Shown: positions 24,768 to 36,599 of the stretch, piece by piece
Position numbering within the stretch: position 1 is the first letter of the stretch
How the letters are laid out: the number at the start of each line of letters is the position of its first letter
From: Mercenaria mercenaria
Taxonomy: Eukaryota > Mollusca > Bivalvia > Venerida > Veneridae
NCBI RefSeq assembly: GCF_021730395.1
Contig: NC_069369.1
Location: 62,833,501 to 62,897,500 of the forward strand
DNA: 64,000 nucleotides
Reading direction: 5' to 3'
The notes under the pieces: model-generated
Told to the model about the DNA's origin: nothing
Seen by the model: the letters and a program-made list of their open reading frames with translations, nothing else
The model's database searches: none
Made by a program: the position numbers and the translations under genes

Positions 24768-24777
24768 CATTCATTCC

Positions 24778-27700
24778 CTTCTAGTAATTAAAACATTTGT
24801 TTCTACACTAAAGCAGATATTTGCTGATTTCTTTCATTTTTTGCTGGAGGACATGCATCGATAGTGAAATACAGAACGTCACATAACTTGCATGCGTTCG
24901 ATTACCACACTGTGTCAGCTTTGAGTGTCTTGTAAGATTCAAGGTCAGGTCATACTGTAGACATTAAAATAGTTTTCATTCGTGGCACTCAGCATTTAAA
25001 GGGTTGTAACATTAAGTTTATTAATCTGTTTATTTACTAGCTTGTCTTAAAGAGCTTTGTTATACGTAAATGCAGAAAAGCAATTTACGTTGAAAGGTTG
25101 CTCAAATTTGTAAAGGGTAATGCAGTGTTGAAATTAAGAAAATGTCTCGTCGTGACAGACAATTAAGTATTTATGACGCCATTTACACAATGTTTAATTA
25201 TTCATTTAGCAAATACTCCTACCTATGGATAGATGAATAATATCTGTTTTAGATGCAAAGCATAATGATTGAATTAATAGAGAAACTTCTTTTAAAAATG
25301 AAGACGATACACATTTTACTTCGTCACGAAATCAAAACGGCTGTCATTGTATCAGATCTTGAAATGTTCGTAGCTGTGTCATGAGTAACATGGTTACAAA
25401 ACCCAAACATTTCATTGCCTTTAAGGATTAAAGAAAACCCTGAAAGAAAGAACATATACTAAATCAAAGTTGCAGTTGCGTATATGGGACGTTATACTTC
25501 ATCTCTTTCTGTTTGCATGCTATTAAAACGATTCCAACAGATACTATTTCCACGAGCATGTCTAACTATATGCATTCTTTTGGTCTTATTATATTTATGA
25601 GAAAATTATCAAATGACCAAGTAATAACTGAACTTCCAAGCTGCTTTGCACTTCTCTGATGTCTACAAGTTCGTACCACGTCATATACCTGTACGCGTTT
25701 GAAAACTGACCTCGAATTTTAAGGCACAAACTATTGCATGCGTCGAGAGACTGACAAGGTAAGCATGTCATGGAGCAACTTTTAGCAGTTCTTATAGGTG
25801 TGAAGTCTATTTTAATGTGTCTCTTTTGTCCTGTTTAGGCAGCCTTTAGCAAAGTTTCTTCTGTTACTCAGCTTTTGGCGGTGTCGTTGAGTGTTTACGT
25901 ATATGATTCACTAGGTTTTCTTAAAGATATTTTTATTTATTTTTACTCCTTTCAGGACCAGCATTTTGTGTCCCTTTTTTGACTGCAATTTTAGGGATTC
26001 ACCTGGCGGTGGTAACTTGTATTAAGGATGATTTGCGATTCTGGAACATGATTGGGTTAAGATTATAAGATTAAGGTTTTGGTATGCATCATAAACAGTT
26101 TCAATCTTCTCGGTGATGCCTTGATCACTGAACGTGCAAGGTGGTGCCCCAACTAAGTTAGTTTTAATCTTTTGTCTAAATGTGATTTTACTTTTTCTAT
26201 GTATTTTGTGTAAACGTCATTTATTTCTATATCCTTACAAAAATACTTTAAGGTGTTTTTTCGGGTAGACTGCGTTCTTGCAAATTGTGCAATTTCGACT
26301 GGATCTTTATCCTTGATTTTTTACATGTTGTGTCTTCCGTTACCATAGCATATGTTAGTGTTAAATATGAAAAAGCCATACACAAAATCTATACTTGAGG
26401 CATCTGCAATGTTCTTAGACATACTGATATGTTTAGTATTCATCCGTTTAACAGTTGGTCATTACCTTTTTGTTTTGATTTTACGATATCTAGACGGACA
26501 TATGATAATATACGATAAAAAGCTCTTGAATCGTCAGTGTGACTGGTTTGGTACTATCCCCTGTCCTTATCAGGCTCTGGGGTCTGCAAAGTTATTCAGT
26601 ACATATGGTTGTGGTTCAAAGGATTTGGATATTCGAGCATATCTTTGATTTACAATGTGTTCCTCTGGTGGGTGCTTGGCATGTAAGAGATTAACCAGGC
26701 GAGGAGAAATCATATTCACACATTGACTTGTACTTTAGATGGAGTTACAAAGTGTAAATTAGTTTAACCTCGCCATGGTGCATTTGGCCACTAGCCTCCC
26801 TGCCCTGCTGTGTTCTGTCGTCTTGCATGTTTTTAAATGTTTGTTTATTTTTCATTATATATAACGCCCCCACACCCTTCGATAATTTAACATTATCTTT
26901 CATGTTAAAAAAAGTACATGTATATTATTTTTACTATTTTTACCATAGAAAATTCAAAGTTAAATGTAGGATTATATAATTGTATGATGCAGGAGATGCG
27001 TGAAAAAAAACGATATATATATGTATCTGGTTTTATGTCAGTACTATTTTAATGTGTACACATCTGTATACTTGAAAATTATCTTTGCATTTTTAATAAA
27101 AACTAGACCAAGCTAACACAGGGCCCAGAACTGGCATTTTCTGTTTGTAATAGGATGTAGTGTCTCTATTTGGGGAATTATTTTGAAGAAATCGTTAGAA
27201 TCGTAGGCGGGCATCGTATGTAATTAAAATCGTTTAGATATCGAAAATATTCAAATTTTAAGAGGTTTGCTCATTTATGACACCGTACTTCACTGGAATA
27301 AGAATTACTTTTGGCATTTATATTGATTTAAAAATGCCTTGCAGATACATGATAGACATTTACGACGTTTATATGTCTTCAGTACATCTGCAAACATTTG
27401 ACTGCAATCTTAAGTCTAAATATTATACACAATAAATGAACAACTGCTTCCTATACTTTTTCTTATAGCGATTTTAGATTTTATTGCTCCGGGAAACAAT
27501 ACTATACATGAAACATTATAAATGTAATGTGAATATTAATATCACATTTTAACACTGTAAATAGTAAAAAAGTCATTAATATCAGTAACGGGAGAATTTG
27601 GATTAAACAAACCGACATATGATTATGTACATGTTTTAGAAAGTGCAATTTTTATTATGTTCTTACAATAATCAGCACAACCCTCATGATAATGGAAGCA

Positions 27701-27889
27701 GTGTCAGGAAACTGTTTGCTGAACAGGAGATGAAATATGAATTTCAATGAAATTGTGAGACATCGCAACCTACTAGTATTAAAATATACAAAAAATTTAA
27801 TACGTTTTACAATAAATCTCAATAATTATAAGCTTTCTTGGGGAGTTTGCTAATTTTAAAAATATATGCAGCTTGCGTTAACTTATTAA
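24778..27889. other. AT-rich unassigned DNA with a 98-codon frame
   Basis: A frame at 26352-26648 (plus) runs 98 codons with two hydrophobic stretches but no recognised motif; its surroundings, including GCCACTAGCCTCCCTGCCC near 26790, look like non-coding repeat or untranslated sequence. I do not call a gene. Nothing else is recognised in these 3.1 kb. Confidence 0.4.
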
Positions 27890-28010
27890 CCTTTACCATG
27901 CTAAACTTTTAAAATGGACTTGTCTATCATTCATTTTGGGCAGTACCACTTATTATTCAAAGGTGTGTTCACTGAAATTTTACTGACTGAATAGCGAAAC
28001 AGTGCATTTT
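27890..28010 (+). mobile_element. Inverted-repeat element family 2, left part
   Basis: Matches family 2 from TTTACCATGCTAAAC through GGGCAGTACCACTTATTATTC to ACTGACTGAATAGCGAAACAG, then stops. The core hairpin and right end are not present. Confidence 0.65.
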
Positions 28011-29817
28011 CTAAGATTTAACTGAATAATTTGCATATGAAAATATTTATTATCGTTATATAATAATATACTTAATTCTCGTTTGATAATAAGGCTAGTC
28101 AAAATGTTTAGTTCTGAGTACTTAACAAATATTTCACTTTACACGTCTAGTAGTATTAGCGAAGCAAAAGATTGATAATTTATATTGTATAATGTCGACG
28201 CTGTTGAAACGCCAAATATTTTTGGTGTATTGTCAATGATACAAGAATCATGGACTTAACATTCTATCTTAATTGATGACTATATTTAAAATTTAGTGCT
28301 TCATACGTTCAAGTAAATATAAATTGAATTTATTTGTTAAGTATTAGCTCCTTGAATAACGCTCTACAGTATGAAATGTTGGGACGACCTATAATAAAAT
28401 AGACCGGAAACTGAAATCCATCTACCGGCACAGTGAAGCAATTTTAGTACCAAATAGTGTAATAATGCACCTGCCTCTCAGAGAATGTCTGCAGATTGAA
28501 TCCCCATGCTGCTTAACTGATTGATTTAAACCACACTACGTTTCAAGACATGAACCCTGTATGAGACAACATACATGTTGTGAAATGTCAAGTGAGGCAA
28601 ACTAAGGTTGGTTAGGCATTTAAAACAACCGTTCGTTTTCTCTTACTCTTGTAATACTACATTCATTTATACAAGTAGATTGTTATTCAAATAGACTAAG
28701 TGCTCAATTTCTTAACAGGCAATTGACTTTGACTGTTGATGAAACTGTGCTTTTCAATGTTAACATTTCATTCTGAGACGGTTTTAAATGTCAATTAAAC
28801 AGGTTTCCTGAAAGAACAAATGAAAAGATTACCATCCAAGCCTACACAAATTTAGCACAACTCTGACCCCAGCAGAAAAATTACAATATTTCAAGAGATG
28901 AACGAGTGGAGTTAACAAGAGTGTTCTGGCGCAAATGAAGTAGTTTAGGCACCCTAGTGTCGATTATGCCATTAATCATTTCAAGACCGTGTCCGGCTAA
29001 GTTTCTTGTTCTTGCATGTATGTGTATGTTTCTTATAATCATGCATTATTGCATATATTGAGTCCAAGTAGTCGTATTTTATTTTGTATTCATTTCTCAA
29101 ATTCAATTAATTTTAATCCGATAACATGCTACCTGCTGAATTTCTGATTGTATTTTCACAACAAGAGAAATTAACAAGGCTTTAACTTTAAAGAAAATAA
29201 AGGATGATACTACGATAGGTATATGTAAGGACAGTGGTTTGTTAAATCTGCACAGTGTTAATTTAAGTTTTGTGTCGTACTCCAATAACAATTTATAAAC
29301 AGATCACAATGCGAATTTCATTCCTTTTCTTCGTCCACATAAGGTAATAATCGTTTTATTTTGTCCAGGCTATGCAACCAAAGTTACAAACTGACAATCT
29401 TATTGTAATTGTTTCATTTGAATATATTGTATGTTTGCATTGTTTTGATACCTCATGCCTTTGTTTCAAGATCAAAAAGGTGTTTGATAGATGTTATAGT
29501 GTCAAACAATTACTGTTTAGCTGAACGAATATAAGTCGATTGGACGCGGTTTTTGACAGTAACGCTGATAATTGTTGCATTATAATTACAAATATGTATG
29601 TTGTTGAAGAAAACGTTATGTTTAATTATAAAAAAAAATCATAACATAAATCATATTTGTGTTTCGATTTATTCTGCAATGAACAATAATACTCTGATAA
29701 CACATTTACATTTGTCGGCAAAACTCACCTTGAAAATTTATACCATACGTATGAAATTCTATTCTTGGTTTGGTCACAAAATTTGATCGATACCTATATC
29801 GATATATATGTAACCAT
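28011..29817. other. AT-rich unassigned DNA
   Basis: No gene or RNA recognised. Confidence 0.45.
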
Positions 29818-29982
29818 TAGCCTGCTCTGCCTTTGCAACCAGTGCAGACCAAGGTCAGCCTGCACATCCTGTTCGCTATTCAGTCAGTAAATTTTCAGTG
29901 AGCACCCCTTTGATAAACAAGAGGTACTGCCCAAACTGAATGATGGACCAATCCATTTAAGTAATTTAGCAGGTTAAGGGTT
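29818..29982 (-). mobile_element. Inverted-repeat element family 2, minus-strand copy
   Basis: Read on the minus strand it carries CTTAACCTGCTAAATTAC, GGGCAGTACCTC, ACTGACTGAATAGCGAACAG, GGATGTGCAGGCTGACC and TTGCAAAGGCAGAGCAGG in family order. One arm of the core hairpin has been lost, as in the copy at 12297 but on the opposite side. Confidence 0.7.
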
Positions 29983-30702
29983 AAGTAGAGTATACGTTGA
30001 TCCAATTGATAGAATGATTCTAAACTTTCATTATACTTGGTGTATCTTTATCACCATTGACGGATGGGTTTGCGTTTGACATAGAAATATGTTTTCTCTT
30101 GCTCTATCAATACAGCATTAATTTTTTACTATAACATTCATGGTGCTTTCGGATTTCTCAGCAGACACACGCTTGGCAGTGATTACCGATGAAGCTGTAA
30201 TCAATGTTAACATTTTCACCCTAAGACGATATGTTTAAATGTTAATTGAAGCGATGTCTTGACAGAACAGATGAGATAATTACGGTCTAAGCCTACACAA
30301 ATTATGGAGAATTCTTAACGTAGTAACAATTGCACAATGTATCGTTAAGATATAGCGTGACATATACACTTCAAATACAGTGATTGAGCTGATGGCTACA
30401 TGTGTCAATTGACTTCGGCTCAATAAGAGATAAATGTGGAATATAATAATACTATATGTTTGATAACTAATGAAGTTTTTGAATCATATCGCAGTTTTAC
30501 AACGGATGTGGACCTCATTGTGCAATTGTGATGTATGAAACTATATTGCAACCAATCGTGTGTTTCTTACTAATATCGCAGTTTCACAAGTGTATGTTGA
30601 CCTCATTGTGGAATTGTTTCGAAATTGTTTCTTCGCTAATGTGTGAAAGCATATTGTTTCTTCTTTAGTAATCATGGAAACCGTCAGGGATACATGCAGT
30701 TT

Positions 30703-32293
30703 TTAGTTCACCTGAGCACAAAGTGCTTAAGGTGAGGTATTGGTACCGGTCATTCTCCGTCGTCCGTCAACATTTGCCTTGTGAACACTCCAGAGGCCAC
30801 AGTTGTGACCCAATCTTTATGAACCTTGGTCAGAATGTTTGTCTTGATGATCTTTAGGTCAAGTTCGAAACTGAATTATATGCGGTCAAAAACTAGATCA
30901 TTGGGCCAGATCATAGGAAAAGCTTGTGAACATCCTAGAGGCCAAAGTTGTCACTCAATCTTCATGAAACTTGGTCAAAACATTTGTTTTGATGATCTCT
31001 AGGTAAGGATTGAAACTAGGTTATGTGAGATCAAATACTAGGTCACTAGGCCAGATCAAAGGAAAATCTTGTTAACACACTAGAGACCACAGTTTGTGTT
31101 TGTAACACATAAGCATTGGTCAGAATGTTTGTCTTGTTGATCTCTAGGTTAAGTTAAAATCTGGGTTATATAGGGTCAAAAACTAGGGCACCCGGTCAAA
31201 TACTCTAGATGTCACAGTTGTAATTGAGTCTTTATGAAACTTGGTCAGAATGTTTGTCTTGATTATCTCTAGGTCAAGATCGAAACTGGGTCATGTGGAT
31301 CAAAAACTAGGTCACAAGGCCATCAAAGGAAAACCTTGTGAACACTATAGAGGCTACAGTTGTGATTCAATCTGTATGAAACTTAGTTAGAATGTTTATC
31401 TTGATAATCTCTAGTTTAAGTTCTAATCTGGGTCATATGGGGTCTAGGTCACCCGGTTAAAACAAAGGAAAAGCTTCTGAACACTCTAGAGGCCACAGTT
31501 TAGGCTCAGTCTTTATGAAACTTGATCAGAATGTTTATCTTGATAATTTCTAGGTCAGATTCGAAAATGGATCATGTTGGGCAGACACTAGGTCAGTAGG
31601 CTAGATCAAAGGGAAATCTTGTTAACATTCTAGAAACCACATTTAAGCTTTAAACTCATGAAATTTGGTCAGAATGTTTGTCTTGATGACTTCTAAGAAA
31701 AGTTCAGATTTTGGTCATGTAGGCTTAAAAACTAGGTCACCCGGTCAAATCAAAGGAAAAGCTTGTGAACACGCTAGAGGCTACAGTTGTGACTCAATCT
31801 TTGTGAAACTTGGTCAGAATGTTTGTCTTAATGATCTCTAGATCAATTTGGAAAGTGGGTCATGTGGGGTCAAAAACTAGGTCACTAGGCCAGATCAAAG
31901 GAAAATCTTGTTAACACTCTAGAAGCCACAGTTTAGACTCAGTCTTTATGATACTTGATCAGAATGTTTATCTTGATGATTTCTATGTCAAATTCGAAAC
32001 TGGATCATGTTGGGCAAAAACTAGGTCAGTAGGCTAGATCAAAAGAAAATCTTTTTAACATTCTAGAGACCACAATTTAAGCTTTAAACTCATGAAATTT
32101 AGTCAGAATGTTTGTCTTGATGACTTCTAAGAAACGTTCAAATTTTGGTCATGTAGGCTCAAAAACTAGGTCACCCGGTCAGGTCAAAGGGAAAGTTTGT
32201 GAACATCCTAGAGGCCACAGTTGTGACTCAATCTTTGTGAATCTTGGTCAGAATGTGTGTCTTAATTATCTCTAGGTCAAATTGGAAAGTGGG
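30703..32293. repeat. Degenerate tandem array, left part (interrupted by an LTR element)
   Basis: The array opens with TTCACCTGAGCACAAAGTGC and a CCGTCGTCCGTC run, then repeats a unit of roughly 150 bp containing GAACACTCTAGAGGCCACAG, AAACTTGGTCAGAATG, GATCTCTAGGTCAAG and GGTCAAAAACTAGGTCAC. About ten units are visible. It continues without loss on the far side of the LTR element, at 37675. A second, shorter member lies at 62306-62525. No coding function is evident. Confidence 0.8.
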
Positions 32294-33324
32294 TGTCAAG
32301 TTTTGGGTTAACTATAATGGTGACAATATCTGAGGTATCTTCGAAGCAGTATACACGATGAAGTTTTCCTAGATATACTTGACTTGCTGTACCCCTAGAC
32401 TTGCTTAACGTCTTAGACTTGCTTCACTTCTTAGACGTGCTTCACTTCCAGGACTTGCTTCACGTCTTAGATTTGCTTCGCTTCTTAGACTTGCTTCGCT
32501 TCTTAGACTTGCTTCGCTTCTTAAATTGCTCCTCTAATTTAAATTGCTCCTCTCACTGAACTTGCTGCGCAACCTGGACTTGCTGCACTTGGAAGACTTA
32601 CTCCTCCGAATTGGACTTGCTCCTGTTACTGGACTTGCTGCGCAACCTGGACTTGCTGCACTTGGAAGACTTACTCTTCCAAATTGGACTTGCTCCTTTT
32701 ACTGGACTTGCTGCGCAACCTGGACTTGCTGCACTTGGAAGACTTACTCTTCTGAAAATTGGACTTGCTCATTTACTGGACTTGCTGCGCAACCTGGACT
32801 TGCTGCACTTGGAAGACTTACTCTTTCCAAATTGGACTTGCTCCTTTTACATGACTTGCTGCGCAACCTGGACTTGCTGCACTTGGAAGACTTACTCTTT
32901 CCAAATTGGACTTGCTCCTTTTACTGGACTTGCTGCGCAACCTGAACTTGTTGCACTTGGAAGACTTACTCTTCCGAATTGGACTTGCTCCTCTTACTGG
33001 ACTTGCTGCGCAACCTGGACTTGCTGCACTTGGAAGACTTACTCTTCCGAATTGGACTTGCTGCGCAACCGGGACTTGCTGCGCTTTGGAGACGTACTCC
33101 TCTAACTGAAACTCTTAAGTTTCGTTAGTGACAGTACTGGAGGTTTCTTTCTAAACCTTATTTTTTTCACTCTTTTTTTTATTTCTTTTCCATTTCAACT
33201 ATAAATACAAAACGCGCGAACCGGATAGAGAGACGCCATTGTGACGTCACGCGAACAAAAATAGCATACACAAAATAGCGGCAAATTGTGTTTGTTTTAT
33301 ACAAATAAATTGATATTTTTGACA
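32294..33324 (-). repeat. LTR, 3' copy (1031 bp)
   Basis: Starts TGTCAAGTTTTGGG and ends ATATTTTTGACA on the plus strand. It contains about seven copies of a roughly 75-bp repeat and, near 32400-32530, an 18-bp repeat around CTTAGACTTGCTTCGCTTC. A TGACGTCA site lies at 33242-33249. On the minus strand the LTR opens with a TATAAAAC string about 25 bases in, a plausible TATA element. Confidence 0.92.
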
Positions 33325-33340
33325 ACAGCCCCCTTCTAAA
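33325..33340 (-). promoter_or_regulatory. Polypurine tract
   Basis: Just inside the 3' LTR the minus strand reads TTTAGAAGGGGGCTGT, a purine run in the position where plus-strand DNA synthesis is primed in LTR elements. Confidence 0.65.
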
Positions 33341-33381
33341 GAAATATTCCATATTTCAAAATCATGGCAAAAATATCTGAT

Positions 33382-34950
33382 TTATTCTGTCTGCATATCC
33401 TCTGTTGATATTGTAATGTGGGGACTGTCTTCATCATCTTCATCTTGTCTGCTCAGATAATCTGCAAAGATGTTGTCTGATCCTTTTATTGCCTCAATCC
33501 GGAATTTATATGACTGCAAAAATAATGCCCATCTCACTAATCTTCCATTATCTGGTGTGGATTTCTGGATATATGCTAAAGAATTGTGGTCTGTTTGTAT
33601 GACGAATTCCTTCCCATAAAGATACTTCTGGAATTTTTTTATTCCGAATACTATGGCAAGGCACTCTCTTTCTCCAACTGAGTAGTTCTTCTCACGATCG
33701 AGCAGCTTCTTGCTGGCAAAGGCAACTGGAAATAAACCCTCTTCATACTGCTGCAGTAACGCCGCTCCGATCCCGGTACTTGAACCATCACACTGTAAAA
33801 TGAATTCTTTAGAAAAGTCTGGTAGTCGAAGAAAAGGGGATCTGGTGAGTTGATCCTTCAAGGTATTAAAAGCACTATCTTGACTTGCTTCCCATTTGAC
33901 ATAATTCGGCTGTCCCTTTTTCGTCAAGTCTGTTAGAGGTGCTGCTATTTCGGCAAATGAAGGTATGAATTTTCTGTAATAGCCCGCTAATCCTAAAAAT
34001 GCCCTAACTTGTCTTTTGGTTTTTGGAACTGCTGCTTGCCTTATGCGATTAAGTTTCTCCTCTTCCATCTGAACTATTCCATTTCCAACCATATGTCCTG
34101 TAAATCCAATATTGCCAAACCCAATAAAACATTTTGATGGTTTAACTGTAAGACATGCTTCTTTAAGTCTTTGGAGGAGGTCTTGTAGCATAACAAGATG
34201 ATCATTCCAAGTTGGAGTATGTCCTATCATATCGTCGATATAATTATCAACGTTGTTACATCCTGCTAGCAGCTTCCTCATCATACGGTTGAAAGTCGCC
34301 CCAGAGTTGACCATTCCAAATGGCATTTTCTTAAACTGGTAACTCCCTCTGTCTGTATAATATGCTGTCATTCTTCGGCAACTTTCAGCAACTGGAATCT
34401 GCCAGTAACCTTTACATAAGTCGATCTTTGTAAAAAACTTATCATCTTTCAGTCTTGCCAGAATATCATCCACACTAGCCATAGGTTCGGTATCAAACTT
34501 GGTCACAGAATTAAGGCGTCGAAAGTCAATGCAGAATCTATTGCTTCCGTCTTTCTTCTTTACAATTACGATAGGTGCATTGTACTCGGATACAGATTGT
34601 TCTATAACATCAGCTTCCAGCATCCGCTTAATTTCATCTTCCACATCTTGACGCTTAGCGTATGGTATTGGGTAATGCTTCACTCGGATAGGTTTCTGGT
34701 CAATCAGTTCGACGTGGTGCTGTATAAGAGAAGTTGTTCTTGGTTGTTTGGAGAACACCTCACTAAATTCTTGAAGAAGATCTAAGACTTGCTTTCTCTG
34801 TTCCTGAGTAAGTCTTTCACAGATCTTGACATCACAAAATGTTTCACCACTTGTGTATCCTGGAAACTCTAGAAGACTTTCATCATCTACCGCTCCACCT
34901 TGAATATGGTTGTCATCTTCTATAATTGCCACACTTGCTGCAATCGTGTC
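33382..34950 (-). pseudogene. LTR element part: reverse transcriptase and RNase H
   Basis: This part of pol carries recognisable reverse transcriptase landmarks: a KKKDGSNRFCIDFRRLN block, TKIDLCKGYWQIPV, and the YIDDMIG active-site box, followed by FLGLAGYYRKFIPSF. The RNase H that follows shows QCDGSSTGIGAAL, GERECLAIVFGIKKF, IQTDHNSLAYI and DNIFADYLSR. These are typical of Ty3/gypsy elements. It lies downstream of integrase sequence, which sets this element apart from most of its superfamily. Fossil; function is not implied. Confidence 0.9.
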
Positions 34951-35667
34951 TTTGCGTTCTTCATACTTCTTTAGCAAATTGATGTGATATGTTCTCGTTC
35001 TATCACCAACATTTATTCTATAGTCAACTCCGTTGATAACCTCAACAACTTCATATGGTCCTTTCCATTGTAGCATCATCTTATTCTTATCTGTCGGAAG
35101 CAGGAGTAGTACTTTGTCGCCAAGTTTTAATACTCGTTTGCGAGCTTTCTTATCGTAATGATGTTTGTATGTCTTCTGAGCTCTATTTAGACTTTCTCTT
35201 GCTATCTTGCACGTTTCTTCCAACCGCTGCTTTAAATCAAATACATATTGATATGTGTTCTGTGTCTCAGGATTTTCTTTCGCTGTCCATATTTCTTTCA
35301 ACACTTGCATTGGTCCCCGCACTGTTCTTCCATATAAAAGTTCAAAGGGTTAGAATCCTGTACTTGATTGTGGTACTTCTCTATAGGCAAATAATACTGC
35401 CGAAAGGTATCTATCCCAATCTTTGGGTCTTTCTTGGCACATCTTCTTTAACATGCTCTTCAGGACTCCATTCATACGCTCACAAAATCCATTGCACTTC
35501 GGGTTGTATGGTGTGGTGAAGAGTTGCTTCACTGATATAGGACGACTTACTTCTTTCATCAGGTCAGATGTAAATGGGCTGCCTCTGTCACTTAAAACTT
35601 CACTTGGGAGACCTACTCTCGAAAAGATGCCAAGAAGTGTTACTCCTGCTGTTCTGTCTACAGTCAC
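34951..35667 (-). pseudogene. LTR element part: integrase (partial)
   Basis: Core-domain sequence with LPSEVLSDRGSPFTSDL and PYNPKCNGFCERMNGVLKSM is followed by a C-terminal part with the chromatin/DNA-binding GPY/F-type motif LQWKGPYEVVEVI and HINLLKKYEER. These mark a Ty3/gypsy-type integrase located upstream of reverse transcriptase. The integrase is incomplete, as part of the broken state of the element. Confidence 0.85.
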
Positions 35668-36544
35668 GCGCTAAATGACCTGCTTTATTACATATAAAGC
35701 AGGTTTTCCGCAACCCATTCTTCTCTTCTGTCTTTCGACTGGACTGCTCATGACTGGTGGAGTTGTGCTTCCTTTGTGGCGCAACACTCTTCGACAATAT
35801 TGAAGGTGTCCCCTTATGTGCTTCGATGTACTGCTCTGCAAGACGTGTTATCTCGTCCATCGACTTTGGTGTTCTCTCTTTCAGAAACACCGCTAATTCG
35901 GCCGAACAACCTTCAATAAACTGCTCTCTTATCATTAAATCACATAAGGATTCATACGTCTTTTCTATTCCAGCCAGTTCAGTCCAACGACTGAAGTATC
36001 TCTTTATTCTTGACACAAATTGGAAGACCTACTCTCCTTGGTCTGGTTTACTTTGTCGAAATTTAGATCTGAATCCCTCTTCAGTCAACTGATACCTCCT
36101 TAGGATCGCTTTCTTGAGAGAATCGTAATTACAGGCCTCTTCTTGTGGCATGCTTGTGTACACCTCCAGTCCCATTCCTGTTAAAAGTGAGCTAAGACTT
36201 ATGGCCCAGCTCTCCTCTTCCCACTTTTGACTTTGAGCATATCTCTCAAACCTTTCCAGATATGCGTCAATGTTATCGTGCTCTTCATCAATCTTAGGTC
36301 TGTACGCCTTACAAGTATCAGTACTGTCTACTCTGTTGGCCCTCAAACGCTCAATCTCTAAGTCTCTCTCCTTCATTTGCAGTTCAAAGTTCATCTCCAT
36401 CTGTCTTCTTTCTTCGTCACGTCGTTGAGCTCTCTCTTCCCTTGCTATACATTCCTCTTTCTTATCTTTGATGAAAAGGATCAAGTCTCCACCGGACAAT
36501 CCAAGTCTCTCGCCAAGTCTCAACCATTCATCGTAATACATCAT
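35600..36544 (-). pseudogene. LTR element part: gag with SCAN-like capsid and zinc knuckle
   Basis: The first portion has a charged coiled-coil-like stretch (EERAQRRDEERRQMEMN) and YLERFERYAQSQKWEEESW. The second has the helical phrases IREQFIEGCSAELAVFLKER and DEITRLAEQYIEAHKG, which resemble the SCAN domain of vertebrate zinc-finger proteins, and a CCHC knuckle, CFICNKAGHLARDC. Published work traces the SCAN domain to gag of Gmr1-like elements, which agrees with the gene order here. Gag would form the particle in which reverse transcription occurs. Fossil. Confidence 0.82.
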
Positions 36545-36578
36545 GCTTGTTATGATAGCTGCAATATTATTATAGTTA

Positions 36579-36596
36579 ATCCCGGACGAGCCCCCA
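36579..36596 (-). promoter_or_regulatory. Primer binding site, tRNA-Pro
   Basis: The minus strand reads TGGGGGCTCGTCCGGGAT three bases inside the 5' LTR. This is a perfect 18-base complement of the 3' end of the animal tRNA-Pro, the same primer site used by many vertebrate gammaretroviruses. Confidence 0.9.
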
Positions 36597-36599
36597 ATT

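Noticed and set aside
26352-26648. 98-codon plus-strand frame
   Set aside because: Hydrophobic stretches only, no family resemblance, and surroundings that look non-coding.
32571-33060. Regularly spaced repeats suggestive of a CRISPR array
   Set aside because: The whole 75-bp unit repeats with no unique spacers, it sits in an LTR, and the genome is eukaryotic.
32544-33109. Overlapping open frames of up to 164 codons in the left LTR
   Set aside because: They come from a repeat unit whose length is near a multiple of three, so several frames stay open together. The peptides are simple repeats.
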